Positions 9,031-17,414 of a DNA stretch of 64,000 nt are shown piece by piece. Position 1 is the stretch's first letter. The number at the start of each line of letters is the position of its first letter. A program made the position numbers and the translations under genes. The stretch comes from Thermincola carboxydiphila. GTDB taxonomy: Bacteria; Bacillota; Thermincolia; Thermincolales; UBA2595. Where the stretch lies: contig JAENZX010000014.1 in NCBI GenBank assembly GCA_016841045.1, forward strand, positions 16,372 to 80,371. Reading direction: 5' to 3'. The notes under the pieces were generated by a model that was given only the letters and a program-made list of their open reading frames with translations, made no database searches and was not told the DNA's origin.

Positions 9031-9043
9031 GGAGGTGACAAAT

Positions 9044-9250
9044 TTGAAAGATATTTTGGTTAACTTTTTAAAAGATGAAGAGGGCCTGGAAACAATTGAA
9101 ATGGTGATTATTCTTGTGGTCCTAGTGGGTATTGCCTTTGCCTTCAGGAAAACCCTGCTAAACTGGTATACAAAATTTATTACCGAGTCTGTAAGCACAC
9201 AGTCTGTTGGTGTTCCGGTCTCTCCAACGGCACCAGGCACAAGTCAATAA
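9044..9250 (+). CDS. flp: Flp-type major pilin (type IVb prepilin)
   Basis: A small prepilin and the likely major subunit of the Tad pilus. The N-terminal part ends DEEG, then LETIEMVIILVVLVGIAFAF. Cleavage after the Gly would leave glutamate at position +5 of the mature protein, the hallmark of prepilin peptidase substrates, followed by a 20-residue hydrophobic helix. The mature protein is about 55 residues with a Ser/Pro/Thr-rich tail. The GTG at 9035 overlaps AAGGAGG. The TTG at 9044 is 8 nt behind it and is chosen (68 residues). Confidence 0.88.
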   Translation: MKDILVNFLKDEEGLETIEMVIILVVLVGIAFAFRKTLLNWYTKFITESVSTQSVGVPVSPTAPGTSQ

Positions 9251-9271
9251 AATGCGTTATGGGAGTGATAG

Positions 9272-10024
9272 TTGACGAAAAGCAAGATTTTTAATTCCAG
9301 AGGAAGTTCTACTTTGGAATTAACTATAATCTTTCCACTTATCCTTTTTCTACTGCTGGCAGTTATTTTTTTTGCAAAGTCTATTTACCACAAAATGACG
9401 TTATTGGAAGCTGTTGTTTATACTGCCAAAGAGAGTGCAGCTACCTGGAGTAACAGCGGAAAAGACCTGGAAACGGGCGCTATAAGCGGTAATTATAGTG
9501 ATAGTTTATACTGGCGGATATTTGATGATCATAAAGGTGCATTATTAGTTCAAAAGAAAGTTGGCAAAGCTGACAGTTTTGCTAATAAATCACTCTTGGA
9601 AAGTCAGCTGGGGGAAACAGAAATCGGTCGTATTGTAACCAGCTATAACCGGGGCTTGGCACAAAGGTCCGTTTCTGCAAAAATAGAAAGCATGATATTA
9701 AAAGCGACTGCAACAGCAGAAATCTCTGAACCCGCAGAATTTATCAGAAACTATTTGTTGGGAAAAGAGTACATGCAGGAACTGCTCAATCATCTTAATA
9801 ATCTTGGGCAGGGGGAGGTTCCTAAGGTTAAAGGGCCGTTGGTTGCCAGCCGGAAGAGTAATGTTTACGGTCAGAAGATTTATCATTTCCCTGGATGTAA
9901 GCACATAAGCAAAATAAAACAGGAAAACATGATTGAATTTAGGTCAGAGGATGAGGCTGCCAAAGGCGGGTTTAACTTATGCATAGATTGCGCAAAATCA
10001 CTACTTGGTGGACAAGGGAAGTGA
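9272..10024 (+). CDS. TadE-like pseudopilin with C-terminal Ada-like metal-binding module
   Basis: A minor pseudopilin of the Tad system. The N-terminus RGSSTLELTIIFPLILFLLL is a prepilin-type signal: Gly, then Glu at +5, then a hydrophobic helix. The middle (about 40-195) is mostly polar. The C-terminal about 50 residues contain YHFPGCKHISKI, then FRSEDEAAKGGFNLCIDCAK. This matches the small Cys/His module best known from Ada and the tails of some exported nucleases (Cys, Cys-x2-Cys). Such a tail is unusual on a TadE protein. TTG start at 9272 behind GGGAG. The 3' end overlaps the next gene by 4 bp (GTGA). Confidence 0.78.
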   Translation: MTKSKIFNSRGSSTLELTIIFPLILFLLLAVIFFAKSIYHKMTLLEAVVYTAKESAATWSNSGKDLETGAISGNYSDSLYWRIFDDHKGALLVQKKVGKADSFANKSLLESQLGETEIGRIVTSYNRGLAQRSVSAKIESMILKATATAEISEPAEFIRNYLLGKEYMQELLNHLNNLGQGEVPKVKGPLVASRKSNVYGQKIYHFPGCKHISKIKQENMIEFRSEDEAAKGGFNLCIDCAKSLLGGQGK

Positions 10025-11880
10025 ATAGTGGTGAAAAAGGTTCCATAACAATTTTCATATCAATTGTTTTTTTTATCATGATAGTTCTGACAGGTCTTTT
10101 TATCGATTTGGCCAGGGTAAAGACAGCACAAAATCAACTGCGAAGAGCGGTTAATGCTTCTGCGCGTTCAGTAATGGCTGATTATAATGCTAAGTTACGT
10201 AGTACTTACGGGATTTTTGGCACCGGCGGGCGGGATTTTAACCGGGATTTCAATAAGTATATGTTGGCTAATCTATCTGTATCTCAGCAGCAGGATTTAA
10301 ATTTGTTGGACATCCGTTATGTGGCAGGAAACATCATTGTTTTCCGTCCCATAAGTAGTAATGAAGTTGTAAAACAACAAATTCTTGAAACAATGAAATA
10401 CAAAGCGCCCGTAGAAATAGGCAGGGAGCTTATCAACAAATTCATGCAGCTTAGAAATGCTGCTGCATTTTTTGACCAAAGCAACGAAAATAGGAAAAGC
10501 TTTAATAGAATCAATGAAAAAACAAAGACCCTGCATGAAAATAATCAGAACATTAAAGAGTATGGAGCTGATTTAGAAGATGCAAAGGCAGAATTGAAAA
10601 CTGTCAAAGGTAAGTTGAAATCAGAACAGGAGCCAAAGCGGATTAAGAAGTTGGTAAAACAAAGGAAACAGTTAGAAAGCCGTATCAAGCGGCTGCGTCA
10701 TGATATTGAGGGTGAGCTGCATAAAGCACAACGGACAGAACTGGAAATACAATTGGAACTAAAAACAATGAAAGACCGCCGCAGTCCGGACGTCTATAAA
10801 AGTAATGAACAGCAAACAAACCAGTCAAGTGTCAGTTCTCTGGGAACCGAAGTCAGCAATGAAACCCGCAATCAACTGGAAGCCCTTGAAAAGAGTTTGC
10901 AGGGTGTAAAGGCTGAAATTGCTACAACAAAAGAAGCATTAAAGAAAGAAATCAAAAGCAATGGAGTTGAACACTACATTTTTTCTGTAATGGGCATAGA
11001 TTCAGCTTCTAAGGCTTATCAAGAAATTAAAGGCTATTGGAGCAAAACTGTTAAACCGACGCCTAACGAATCCCAAGTCAGTAAGAATTCTCTGGAGCTT
11101 CGCAGAAAATACCCCGAGGTAAGCCGACACTTTAACGTAATCCCGGTTTCCAGAAGTGTTGCAGCTTTTGAAAGCTCGGATGCTGGAAAAGCTGACAATA
11201 TTGCGGAATTTTTTAGAAAGGTTTTTGGGGTCATAAATGTTAAAGAAAATCTTATCAGTGCCAGAGATGAAATGTATATCAACGAATACATTTTAACTTA
11301 TTTTTCATATTTGACATCAGGTGCCAAGGGCGATGTCTCATACCCCTATACCAAAACAGAGGCTGAATATATTTGTTTTGGTAAAAATGCTATGTCCCGC
11401 GCTCTTGCCGAACTCTATGTTACCCGATTTACCCTGGACAGTATCGGTTATTTTGCTTTTTCAAAAGGCATTCCCGAATTAACGCTGCGGACAATATTTT
11501 CTCTTGTTACGGGAGCTATTCAGGCCTCCGTTGATACTGTCAAACTGGCTGCCCTTAATGAGCCTGTTCCTATTGTTTCAGTCCAGCCTGACAATCCCCT
11601 TGAAAATATTACCCTTACCTATAAAGATCATCTAAGGTTGTTTCTGCTTCTTAATTCCGACGAGAAAACGAAACTGGATAGAATCAAGGAATTGATTAAG
11701 TTAAGAATTTCCATTGAACCCCGTAAAATATATACCTATACAGCAGGTACTGCAACGATTTCCATCAGAATGTGGTTTCTGCCAATGATCGGTTTAAAGG
11801 ACTTGGAGAAGGGCCCCTTTGGTACAAGGGTGAGTAATGGGCGCTGTTATATTACGAAAGAGGTAGAATTCGGATATTAA
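10021..11880 (+). CDS. TadG-like pseudopilin with long coiled-coil insert
   Basis: A large Tad-cluster protein. The N-terminus GEKGSITIFISIVFFIMIVLTGLFIDLARV resembles the TadE/G (DUF5702-like) leaders of clostridial Tad clusters, with a hydrophobic helix followed by LARVKTAQNQLRRA. Residues about 150-330 are rich in K, E, Q and R heptads, predicting a long coiled coil; the rest is a mixed fold without a recognised domain. The longest frame starts at ATG 9979, deep in the preceding gene. The GTG at 10021 overlaps that gene's stop as GTGA with a GGTGG site, and gives the short leader typical of the family (619 or 620 residues), so it is preferred. Confidence 0.75.
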   Translation: MNSGEKGSITIFISIVFFIMIVLTGLFIDLARVKTAQNQLRRAVNASARSVMADYNAKLRSTYGIFGTGGRDFNRDFNKYMLANLSVSQQQDLNLLDIRYVAGNIIVFRPISSNEVVKQQILETMKYKAPVEIGRELINKFMQLRNAAAFFDQSNENRKSFNRINEKTKTLHENNQNIKEYGADLEDAKAELKTVKGKLKSEQEPKRIKKLVKQRKQLESRIKRLRHDIEGELHKAQRTELEIQLELKTMKDRRSPDVYKSNEQQTNQSSVSSLGTEVSNETRNQLEALEKSLQGVKAEIATTKEALKKEIKSNGVEHYIFSVMGIDSASKAYQEIKGYWSKTVKPTPNESQVSKNSLELRRKYPEVSRHFNVIPVSRSVAAFESSDAGKADNIAEFFRKVFGVINVKENLISARDEMYINEYILTYFSYLTSGAKGDVSYPYTKTEAEYICFGKNAMSRALAELYVTRFTLDSIGYFAFSKGIPELTLRTIFSLVTGAIQASVDTVKLAALNEPVPIVSVQPDNPLENITLTYKDHLRLFLLLNSDEKTKLDRIKELIKLRISIEPRKIYTYTAGTATISIRMWFLPMIGLKDLEKGPFGTRVSNGRCYITKEVEFGY

Positions 11881-11962
11881 ATTTTAACTCGAATATTAAT
11901 TTTAGATTCGGTTAATAAATTCGGTTCTCAAGAAATCAGAGTAGTTAGACAGGGTGATTGTT

Positions 11963-12613
11963 GTGAGCAGCTTAGGCAGCAAACTAAACAGCAGTTTAAG
12001 AAATAATTTAAAAGGAAACCGGGGCAGTTTTACTTTGGAAGCCACAATTGCAGTCCCTTTTTTTCTGTTATTACTGGTTTTCCTGGTAAACTTTATTGCC
12101 GTAGCGGCAGTTTATGTAGCTATGGACCATGCAGTAAGTGAAACAGCAAAAGTAATTGCGGGTTCTGCTTTTCCTCTTCGAGACTTAAAGTTATCTATTC
12201 CCAGCTTAACTGCCAAACCTGCCAATGCCGGCAAAGGAGCTGCTTCTGCTCCGGTTTCACCCGGCACACTGGCAGTTGGCATGGGAATCGAAATAATCAA
12301 TGATATTTTGAAGAAAGCTTCAGAAAAAGGTACCGGTATTATACTAGACTCTGTAGGGAAAGAAATTGTAAGCAAATTACTTAAAGAATACTACCCTCTA
12401 AAGACATTGGGCAATAAGGATTACGAGCTGGTTGAAGTGAGAGTGCTTACCGAAAGGAAAAATAATGTACCAGGCTTAACCAATATCGACCTTAAGCCTG
12501 AGGATATAACGATTGTGGTTGTATATAAAGTCAAAATGCCATTTCCCATTGTTAACTTAAAGGAATTTACCCTTTCAAATATTGCTGTGGAGCGGGCCTG
12601 GACCGATGGATAG
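11963..12613 (+). CDS. TadE-like pseudopilin
   Basis: A second TadE-type minor pilin. The leader RGSFTLEATIAVPFFLLLLVFLV has Gly, then Glu at +5, and a 20-residue hydrophobic helix. The rest is a periplasm-equivalent domain of about 170 residues containing an Ala/Pro/Gly-rich linker. The GTG at 11954 lies inside the AGGG ribosome binding site. The GTG at 11963 is correctly spaced and is chosen (216 residues). It overlaps the peptidase gene by 8 bp. It is separated by 82 bp from the TadG-like gene, the longest gap in the cluster. Confidence 0.82.
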   Translation: MSSLGSKLNSSLRNNLKGNRGSFTLEATIAVPFFLLLLVFLVNFIAVAAVYVAMDHAVSETAKVIAGSAFPLRDLKLSIPSLTAKPANAGKGAASAPVSPGTLAVGMGIEIINDILKKASEKGTGIILDSVGKEIVSKLLKEYYPLKTLGNKDYELVEVRVLTERKNNVPGLTNIDLKPEDITIVVVYKVKMPFPIVNLKEFTLSNIAVERAWTDG

Positions 12614-13136
12614 TGAAAATATGGTTTTAACAGTAAGATATGTGCTTCTCCTTATTGTCTTGGCTATGTCTTTATATTTTGATATAAAGGAAAATAAAAT
12701 TAAGAATTTCATTACAATGCCCGCAGCCTTAGCAGGCTTATTACTCAATTTTTATGAGTGTGGTTTAAGTGGTCTGATGTCATCCTTTCAAGGATTAATG
12801 ATGCCTCTGACTGCTTTAATGATATTCTATCTTATTAATGTAATGGGAGCAGGGGATATAAAACTCTTTGCAGCTATGGGAGCAATTATGGGGCTGACTT
12901 TTGTAGGCTACAGTATTTTATTCTCCCTCTGTATTGGAGCAATGATTTCCGTTTTACTTTTGATTTGGCGCCGACAGTTTTCGCAGAAAATGAAAAGAGT
13001 CTATTATTACTTTTTGACCTGTTTTCTTTTACGCAGGTTTGTTCCATATTCTGACCGCGGCAATAATGATTCCAAGTTTCCCTTTTCTATAGCCATTGTG
13101 CCGGCTGTTTTGATATATCTGTTTTTACAAGGGTAA
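12606..13136 (+). CDS. tadV: Prepilin peptidase (A24 family, TadV/CpaA-like)
   Basis: The membrane aspartic protease that cuts the pilin and pseudopilin leaders after glycine. Both catalytic-Asp motifs are present: SLYFDIKENKIKN early and GAGDIKLFAA in the middle, each at a membrane boundary. At about 176 residues it lacks the N-methylase domain of PilD, as usual for TadV/CpaA. The ATG at 12606 overlaps the preceding gene. A longer frame from 12582 and an internal ATG at 12621 are alternatives. Its presence completes a self-contained pilus set. Confidence 0.88.
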   Translation: MDSENMVLTVRYVLLLIVLAMSLYFDIKENKIKNFITMPAALAGLLLNFYECGLSGLMSSFQGLMMPLTALMIFYLINVMGAGDIKLFAAMGAIMGLTFVGYSILFSLCIGAMISVLLLIWRRQFSQKMKRVYYYFLTCFLLRRFVPYSDRGNNDSKFPFSIAIVPAVLIYLFLQG

Positions 13137-13169
13137 ACACAAAAGCATATTAAGAAACGGGAGGTAACC

Positions 13170-14501
13170 GTGGAAAAGGACATTTTCGGATTTAGAATAG
13201 ATTTTGAAGTTGATTCGGGTAAAAGTTTTCTGGTACTCACAGAAAATGGACTTAGCAGGCGTGACATTGTGGGATTCCAGGTTGAAATGATAGCAAAAAA
13301 CAGAATTCCTGGAGTTGCTGGGTTGAATATAAGGGAGAGGGACCTGGAAGTCAGATTTTACTATGATATTAGTGGACTTATTAGTTTGTCTAATTTTTTT
13401 AAGCGACAAAAAGTAACCAAAGCTGATTTTGTTAAAATATTACAAAATATTATGGGTACTTTCACCGGTTGTAAAAATTTTTTGCTGAACGAAAAATGTT
13501 TTATTATTAGTGAAAATCTAATTTTTATAAATCCGGATTCCCTGGAAGTTTTTCTTATCTATATTCCCTGCAGCAGGAATGCAGAAATTGTTGATCTATT
13601 CAAAGCTTTTATTGTAAATCTGGTTGTTAATACCGCTAACATTGAAACTAATGACAACTTTGTGCAAAAACTTTTAGGATTAATAAAAGAAGAACATCTG
13701 TGTATTTCGGAATTAAATACTGCTATCAGAAAGGTAGAAGGAACCTCCCCGCCCAACAAAATAATACAGAAAAATCCTGAAAATGGCTGGCAGGAGTCAA
13801 ATAGCGCTATAACACCGGAGTCTCTTCAAGCTCAAGAGGACCATCCCTTGGCAAATCATAAGAAGGTAGTTAATTTTGTTCCTGCAATTTTGGTCTTATT
13901 AGCTATTCTTGCTGCGGCTGGAATAAAAATCAATCAAATACTTGTAAAGGTTGATACAGCATCAATGGTTGTGGAGTATTTCCAGAGCATTGGTACTGCA
14001 GTGGCAGCAATTCTGCTGCTTGCAGGCACTATAATTTACTGGAGATTTAGGAAAAAAGGTAGTAGTCCAGATGAAATATATCCTACACCAGTCCAAATAA
14101 ATATCAGTCAGCGGGAAACGGCTGTAACTACGGAGGATAGTGTAGAAAATAAAACTATTCCTGTGAACATAGATGAAACGGTAGTTTTAAGCAGCAAACA
14201 GCAGCCTGTATTAGTAGGAATCGGAGAAGAAGACAGTATAGTTATCAGCAAGCCTGATTTTGTAGTAGGACGCAACCTTGATACATGTGACTATGCAATC
14301 CACAATAAAAGTATAGGCCGTGCGCATGCCCGTATCCAAAGCACTGACGGTAAATTTTATATTTTTGATCTGGATTCTAAAAACGGTACTTTTATAAACG
14401 GGAACCGGCTTATTAGCAACAAACGGTATGAATTGAAGCCTAACGATAAGATATCTTTTGCCAATATACAGTTCTGTTTTAAGCTGGAGTATATCATCTA
14501 A
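13170..14501 (+). CDS. FHA-domain membrane protein with N-terminal DUF6382-like domain
   Basis: A phosphothreonine-reading protein of the Tad cluster. Residues 1-190 resemble the DUF6382 domain found with FHA domains in clostridial pilus loci (tentative). Two hydrophobic segments follow (about 232-250 and 270-290). The C-terminal FHA domain (about 355-440) has VVGR, SIGRAHARI and SKNGTFINGNRL, so the Arg, Ser-x2-His and Asn-Gly peptide-binding residues are all present. GTG start with GGGAGG 5 nt upstream. No Ser/Thr kinase gene lies in the window, so its phospho-partner is unknown. Confidence 0.85.
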   Translation: MEKDIFGFRIDFEVDSGKSFLVLTENGLSRRDIVGFQVEMIAKNRIPGVAGLNIRERDLEVRFYYDISGLISLSNFFKRQKVTKADFVKILQNIMGTFTGCKNFLLNEKCFIISENLIFINPDSLEVFLIYIPCSRNAEIVDLFKAFIVNLVVNTANIETNDNFVQKLLGLIKEEHLCISELNTAIRKVEGTSPPNKIIQKNPENGWQESNSAITPESLQAQEDHPLANHKKVVNFVPAILVLLAILAAAGIKINQILVKVDTASMVVEYFQSIGTAVAAILLLAGTIIYWRFRKKGSSPDEIYPTPVQINISQRETAVTTEDSVENKTIPVNIDETVVLSSKQQPVLVGIGEEDSIVISKPDFVVGRNLDTCDYAIHNKSIGRAHARIQSTDGKFYIFDLDSKNGTFINGNRLISNKRYELKPNDKISFANIQFCFKLEYII

Positions 14502-14596
14502 AAAATAATCAGCAGCAACCCCGTAAATTTTTTCAGAGACCTCGTATGTTATTATCAGCGGACATGATTTGGTTCGATTAAGGAGGTCTTGTGATT

Positions 14597-15628
14597 ATGA
14601 AAAAGTGGAGTAAGATTCTAGCAGTAGTACTGGTCTTGTTGTTATCAGTTGTATCCCCAATTGCTGTTTTTGCTGATGACCGGTCGGATGAATCTGTTGG
14701 GGACAACACAGTACAAGTCAGCATTGAAACAGATTCCGATGAAGATGGTAACATTGACGAAGAACAGGATGAAGAAAACGATGCAGATGAGGAAATAGAC
14801 GAAGAACAGAATGAAGAAAACGATGTAGATGAGGAAATAGAAGAAGATGAGGATGAAGAAAACGATGCGGACGAAGAAGTAGACGAAGACAAGGACGAAG
14901 AAAAAGATTTGGATGAAGATAAGAACGAGGCTTTGGAAGAACAGGGAGAAGACCAGGAAGAGAAACTTTGGGAAACTGCCAAAAATGCTCTTGAACAGGA
15001 AAAGGATGCAATAGAAGACCTTAAAGATCAGGTTGAAGAACAAATTGAAGAATTGGAAAAGCAGTGTGAAGAAGCAGAAAGAAGTGAGAATCCAGCTCTA
15101 GTGGATAGCCTGAAAAAACAGATAGCTGAGCTTAAAGCTCAAAAAGATGCTTATAAAGCACAAATGAAGAGCAAGATTGAGCAAATGAAAGAAGTAATGA
15201 AAAAGAACTATTCTACGGAAGAATTAGAAGCACTTAAGGCTGTTTCAGCTAAACTGGATAGTATCCCCAACGTCACCGTGCTGCCAGTAGAAAATGTTTT
15301 GGTCTCAAACGCTGATGTTAAATTTGATACACCTCCTGTTATTAAAGAAGGCCGGACCCTTATCCCGGTAAGGGCAATTTCTGAGGCAACGGGGGCTTTG
15401 GTGGAGTGGAATGCGGAAGAAAAGAAGGTAACAATTACAAAAGGTGAACAGGAAATTATATTAATTCCTGGAGAAAACAAGGTATATGTTAACAACACCT
15501 CAGTTGTGATAGATGTTCCGGCCCAGGTGATGAACAGCCGTACTATGGTACCTCTTCGATTTATCTCAGAGAATCTGGGCTTAACCGTTGAATGGGATTC
15601 AGAAACACAAAGTATTGAGATTAAGTAA
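14597..15628 (+). CDS. Exported acidic-repeat protein with copper-amine-oxidase-type stalk domain
   Basis: A secreted or surface protein. The signal peptide MKKWSKILAVVLVLLLSVVSPIAVFA is followed by an extremely acidic region with four tandem 14-residue repeats (DNA 14759-14926), then a coiled coil (about 125-225). The C-terminal about 100 residues are a copper amine oxidase N-terminal/stalk domain pair, with the family signatures GRTLIPVRAISEATGA and SRTMVPLRFISENLGL. Despite the name, such domains have no oxidase activity; they are common in Peptococcaceae exoproteins. The ATG at 14597 is preferred to the GTG at 14591, which is only 4 nt from AGGAGG. It may be surface-linked to the pilus cluster, but this is positional only. 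Confidence 0.87.
   Translation: MKKWSKILAVVLVLLLSVVSPIAVFADDRSDESVGDNTVQVSIETDSDEDGNIDEEQDEENDADEEIDEEQNEENDVDEEIEEDEDEENDADEEVDEDKDEEKDLDEDKNEALEEQGEDQEEKLWETAKNALEQEKDAIEDLKDQVEEQIEELEKQCEEAERSENPALVDSLKKQIAELKAQKDAYKAQMKSKIEQMKEVMKKNYSTEELEALKAVSAKLDSIPNVTVLPVENVLVSNADVKFDTPPVIKEGRTLIPVRAISEATGALVEWNAEEKKVTITKGEQEIILIPGENKVYVNNTSVVIDVPAQVMNSRTMVPLRFISENLGLTVEWDSETQSIEIK
14759..14926 (+). repeat. Four tandem 42-bp repeats encoding acidic 14-residue units
   Basis: Copies start at 14759, 14801, 14843 and 14885. The encoded units are EEQDEENDADEEID, EEQNEENDVDEEIE, EDEDEENDADEEVD and EDKDEEKDLDEDKN. The repeat stays in frame, so copy number could vary without breaking the gene. Confidence 0.9.
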
Positions 15629-15653
15629 TTATTTAATGGGCTGACTCTAATAG

Positions 15654-15698
15654 GCGAACAGTCACTATGTAATATATAGTGGCTGTTCGCTTTTATTT
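15654..15698 (+). terminator. Rho-independent terminator after the acidic-repeat gene
   Basis: A 15-bp stem (15654-15668 with 15676-15690, one G-U pair) is followed by TTTTATTT. It separates the acidic-repeat gene from the guaB promoter. Confidence 0.9.
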
Positions 15699-15730
15699 AA
15701 GCCTCTAAAAATAAAAAAAATGAAGTTTAT

Positions 15731-15784
15731 TTGTCAGGTAGTTGACAATGTGAAAAAGATTATATAAGATAGTACAAATTGTCA
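15731..15784 (+). promoter_or_regulatory. guaB promoter with TTGTCA half-sites
   Basis: A sigma-A-type promoter has -35 TTGACA (15742-15747), a 17-bp spacer and -10 TAAGAT (15765-15770). An inverted repeat TTGTCA-N6-TGACAA (15731-15748) overlaps the -35 box, and a further TTGTCA lies at 15779-15784 just after the -10. The arrangement looks like an operator, but the regulator is unknown. Confidence 0.65.
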
Positions 15785-15811
15785 CGTTAAAAAATTAGGA
15801 GGTAGATCGAA

Positions 15812-17305
15812 TTGGCGTATTACTACAATGATGTTTCCCGGACTTTTAGTGAATATTTATTGGTTCCTAATTTAACAAGGACTGATTGCTTACCGGGTAA
15901 TATTGACCTAAAAACTCCGTTAGTTAAATATAAAAGAGGTGAAGAACCCTCTCTGGCATTAAACATACCTTTTGTATCTGCAATAATGCAATCTGTTTCC
16001 GATGATAAACTGGCGATAGCTTTAGCCAGGTGTGGTGGACTGTCCTTTATATATTGTTCGCAGCCTATTCACCAGCAGGCGGAAATGATAAAAAGAGTCA
16101 AAAGATTTAAAGCAGGCTTTGTGATTAGTGATTCAAGCCTTACTCCGGAACACACTTTAAAAGATGTCATCGAACTTAGAGAAAAAACCGGACATTCAAC
16201 TATAGCTATTACTGAAGACGGCACCCCTGCAACGAGATTAATGGGGATTGTTACAAGCAGAGACTACAGAATCAGCAGAGATCCTGAAAGTAAAAAAGTA
16301 AAAGAATTTATGACCCCTTTCTCTAAGCTTATTGTGGGGAAAGAGGGAATTAGCTTAAGTGAAGCTAATGATATCATATGGGACCATAAACTAAACTGCC
16401 TGCCGATTATAGATAACAACCAAAATCTGTTATATCTGGTGTTTAGAAAAGATTATGATGAGCATAAGATGAATCCTAATGAATTATTGGATTTGGAAAA
16501 AAGATTTTTAGTTGGAGCAGGAATTAATACCAGGGATTACAAGGAAAGAGTACCTGAATTAGTGAAAGCCGGAGCAGATATATTGTGTATTGATTCGTCA
16601 GATGGCTACAGCGAATGGCAGAAAAATACCATTGAGTATATCAAGCAGGAATATAGCGGCGTTAAAGTTGGCGGTGGAAATGTTGTTGATAAAGAAGGGT
16701 TTATGTATCTAGTTGATGCCGGTGCTGATTTTGTGAAAGTGGGGATAGGCGGAGGGTCTATCTGTATAACCCGGGAACAAAAGGGAATCGGGCGGGGGCA
16801 GGCTTCGGCCGTTATTGAAGTTGCCAAAGCCAGAGACGAATATTATGAAAAAACCGGTATATATGTACCAATATGTTCTGACGGGGGAATTGTATATGAT
16901 TACCATATGGTCTTAGCATTGGCCATGGGAGCAGACTTTATTATGATGGGCAGGTATTTTGCGCGGTTTGATGAAAGTCCTGGTAAAAAAATTAAACTAG
17001 GTAATAGTTATGTGAAAGAATATTGGGGCGAAGGTTCTGACCGGGCACGAAACTGGCAGCGATATGATCTGGGAGAAGGAGCAAAACTTCATTTCGAAGA
17101 AGGAGTAGACAGCTACGTCCCTTATGCGGGAAGATTGCAGGGTAATTTAGAAGTCACTCTAAATAAAATCAAATCTACCATGTGCAGCTGTGGAGCTATA
17201 ACTATCGAAGAGCTGCAAAAAAATGCCAGGATTTCCCTAGTCTCTTCAACCAGTATAGTTGAAGGTGGAGCTCATGATGTTATTTTAAAGGAAAACAATT
17301 TTTAA
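15812..17305 (+). CDS. guaB: Inosine-5'-monophosphate dehydrogenase, Tritrichomonas-like form
   Basis: Oxidises IMP to XMP with NAD+, the committed step of GMP synthesis. A TIM barrel is interrupted by a CBS-domain pair (about residues 115-225). The catalytic cysteine is residue 318 in [15 protein letters not shown]. The flap [12 protein letters not shown] and the monovalent-cation/IMP segments [11 protein letters not shown] and MMGRYFARF follow. The wording of these motifs differs from ordinary bacterial GuaB (GPGSICTTR) and closely matches the enzyme of the protozoan Tritrichomonas foetus as I remember it, including length and Cys position. TTG start at 15812 behind AGGAGG (9 nt). Monocistronic. 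Confidence 0.94.
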   Translation: MAYYYNDVSRTFSEYLLVPNLTRTDCLPGNIDLKTPLVKYKRGEEPSLALNIPFVSAIMQSVSDDKLAIALARCGGLSFIYCSQPIHQQAEMIKRVKRFKAGFVISDSSLTPEHTLKDVIELREKTGHSTIAITEDGTPATRLMGIVTSRDYRISRDPESKKVKEFMTPFSKLIVGKEGISLSEANDIIWDHKLNCLPIIDNNQNLLYLVFRKDYDEHKMNPNELLDLEKRFLVGAGINTRDYKERVPELVKAGADILCIDSSDGYSEWQKNTIEYIKQEYSGVKVGGGNVVDKEGFMYLVDAGADFVKVGIGGGSICITREQKGIGRGQASAVIEVAKARDEYYEKTGIYVPICSDGGIVYDYHMVLALAMGADFIMMGRYFARFDESPGKKIKLGNSYVKEYWGEGSDRARNWQRYDLGEGAKLHFEEGVDSYVPYAGRLQGNLEVTLNKIKSTMCSCGAITIEELQKNARISLVSSTSIVEGGAHDVILKENNF

Positions 17306-17370
17306 TTAGTGTTCTATAAATTTGTTTCTAATTAATGTTGTATATAAAAAACTTATATAAATATTTATAT

Positions 17371-17409
17371 AAACCCTTTGGCGGTCAAAATGTCAAAGGG
17401 TTTGAATTT
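17371..17409 (+). terminator. guaB terminator
   Basis: A 10-bp perfect stem (17371-17380 with 17394-17403, 13-nt loop) is followed by GAATTTTAG. It ends the guaB transcript before the marR promoter. Confidence 0.75.
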
Positions 17410-17414
17410 TAGCT

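Noticed and set aside
8496..9041. 181-codon minus-strand frame
   Set aside because: Antisense to tadC, with no start signal and no recognisable domain.
14578..14982. Serine-rich 134-codon minus-strand frame (and two others in the same place)
   Set aside because: They are antisense readings of the GAA/GAT-rich acidic repeat; the Ser, Phe or Leu/His runs come from the repeat alone.
14597..15628. Copper amine oxidase activity for the acidic-repeat protein
   Set aside because: Only the N-terminal stalk-type domain is present; the catalytic domain with the topaquinone tyrosine is absent.
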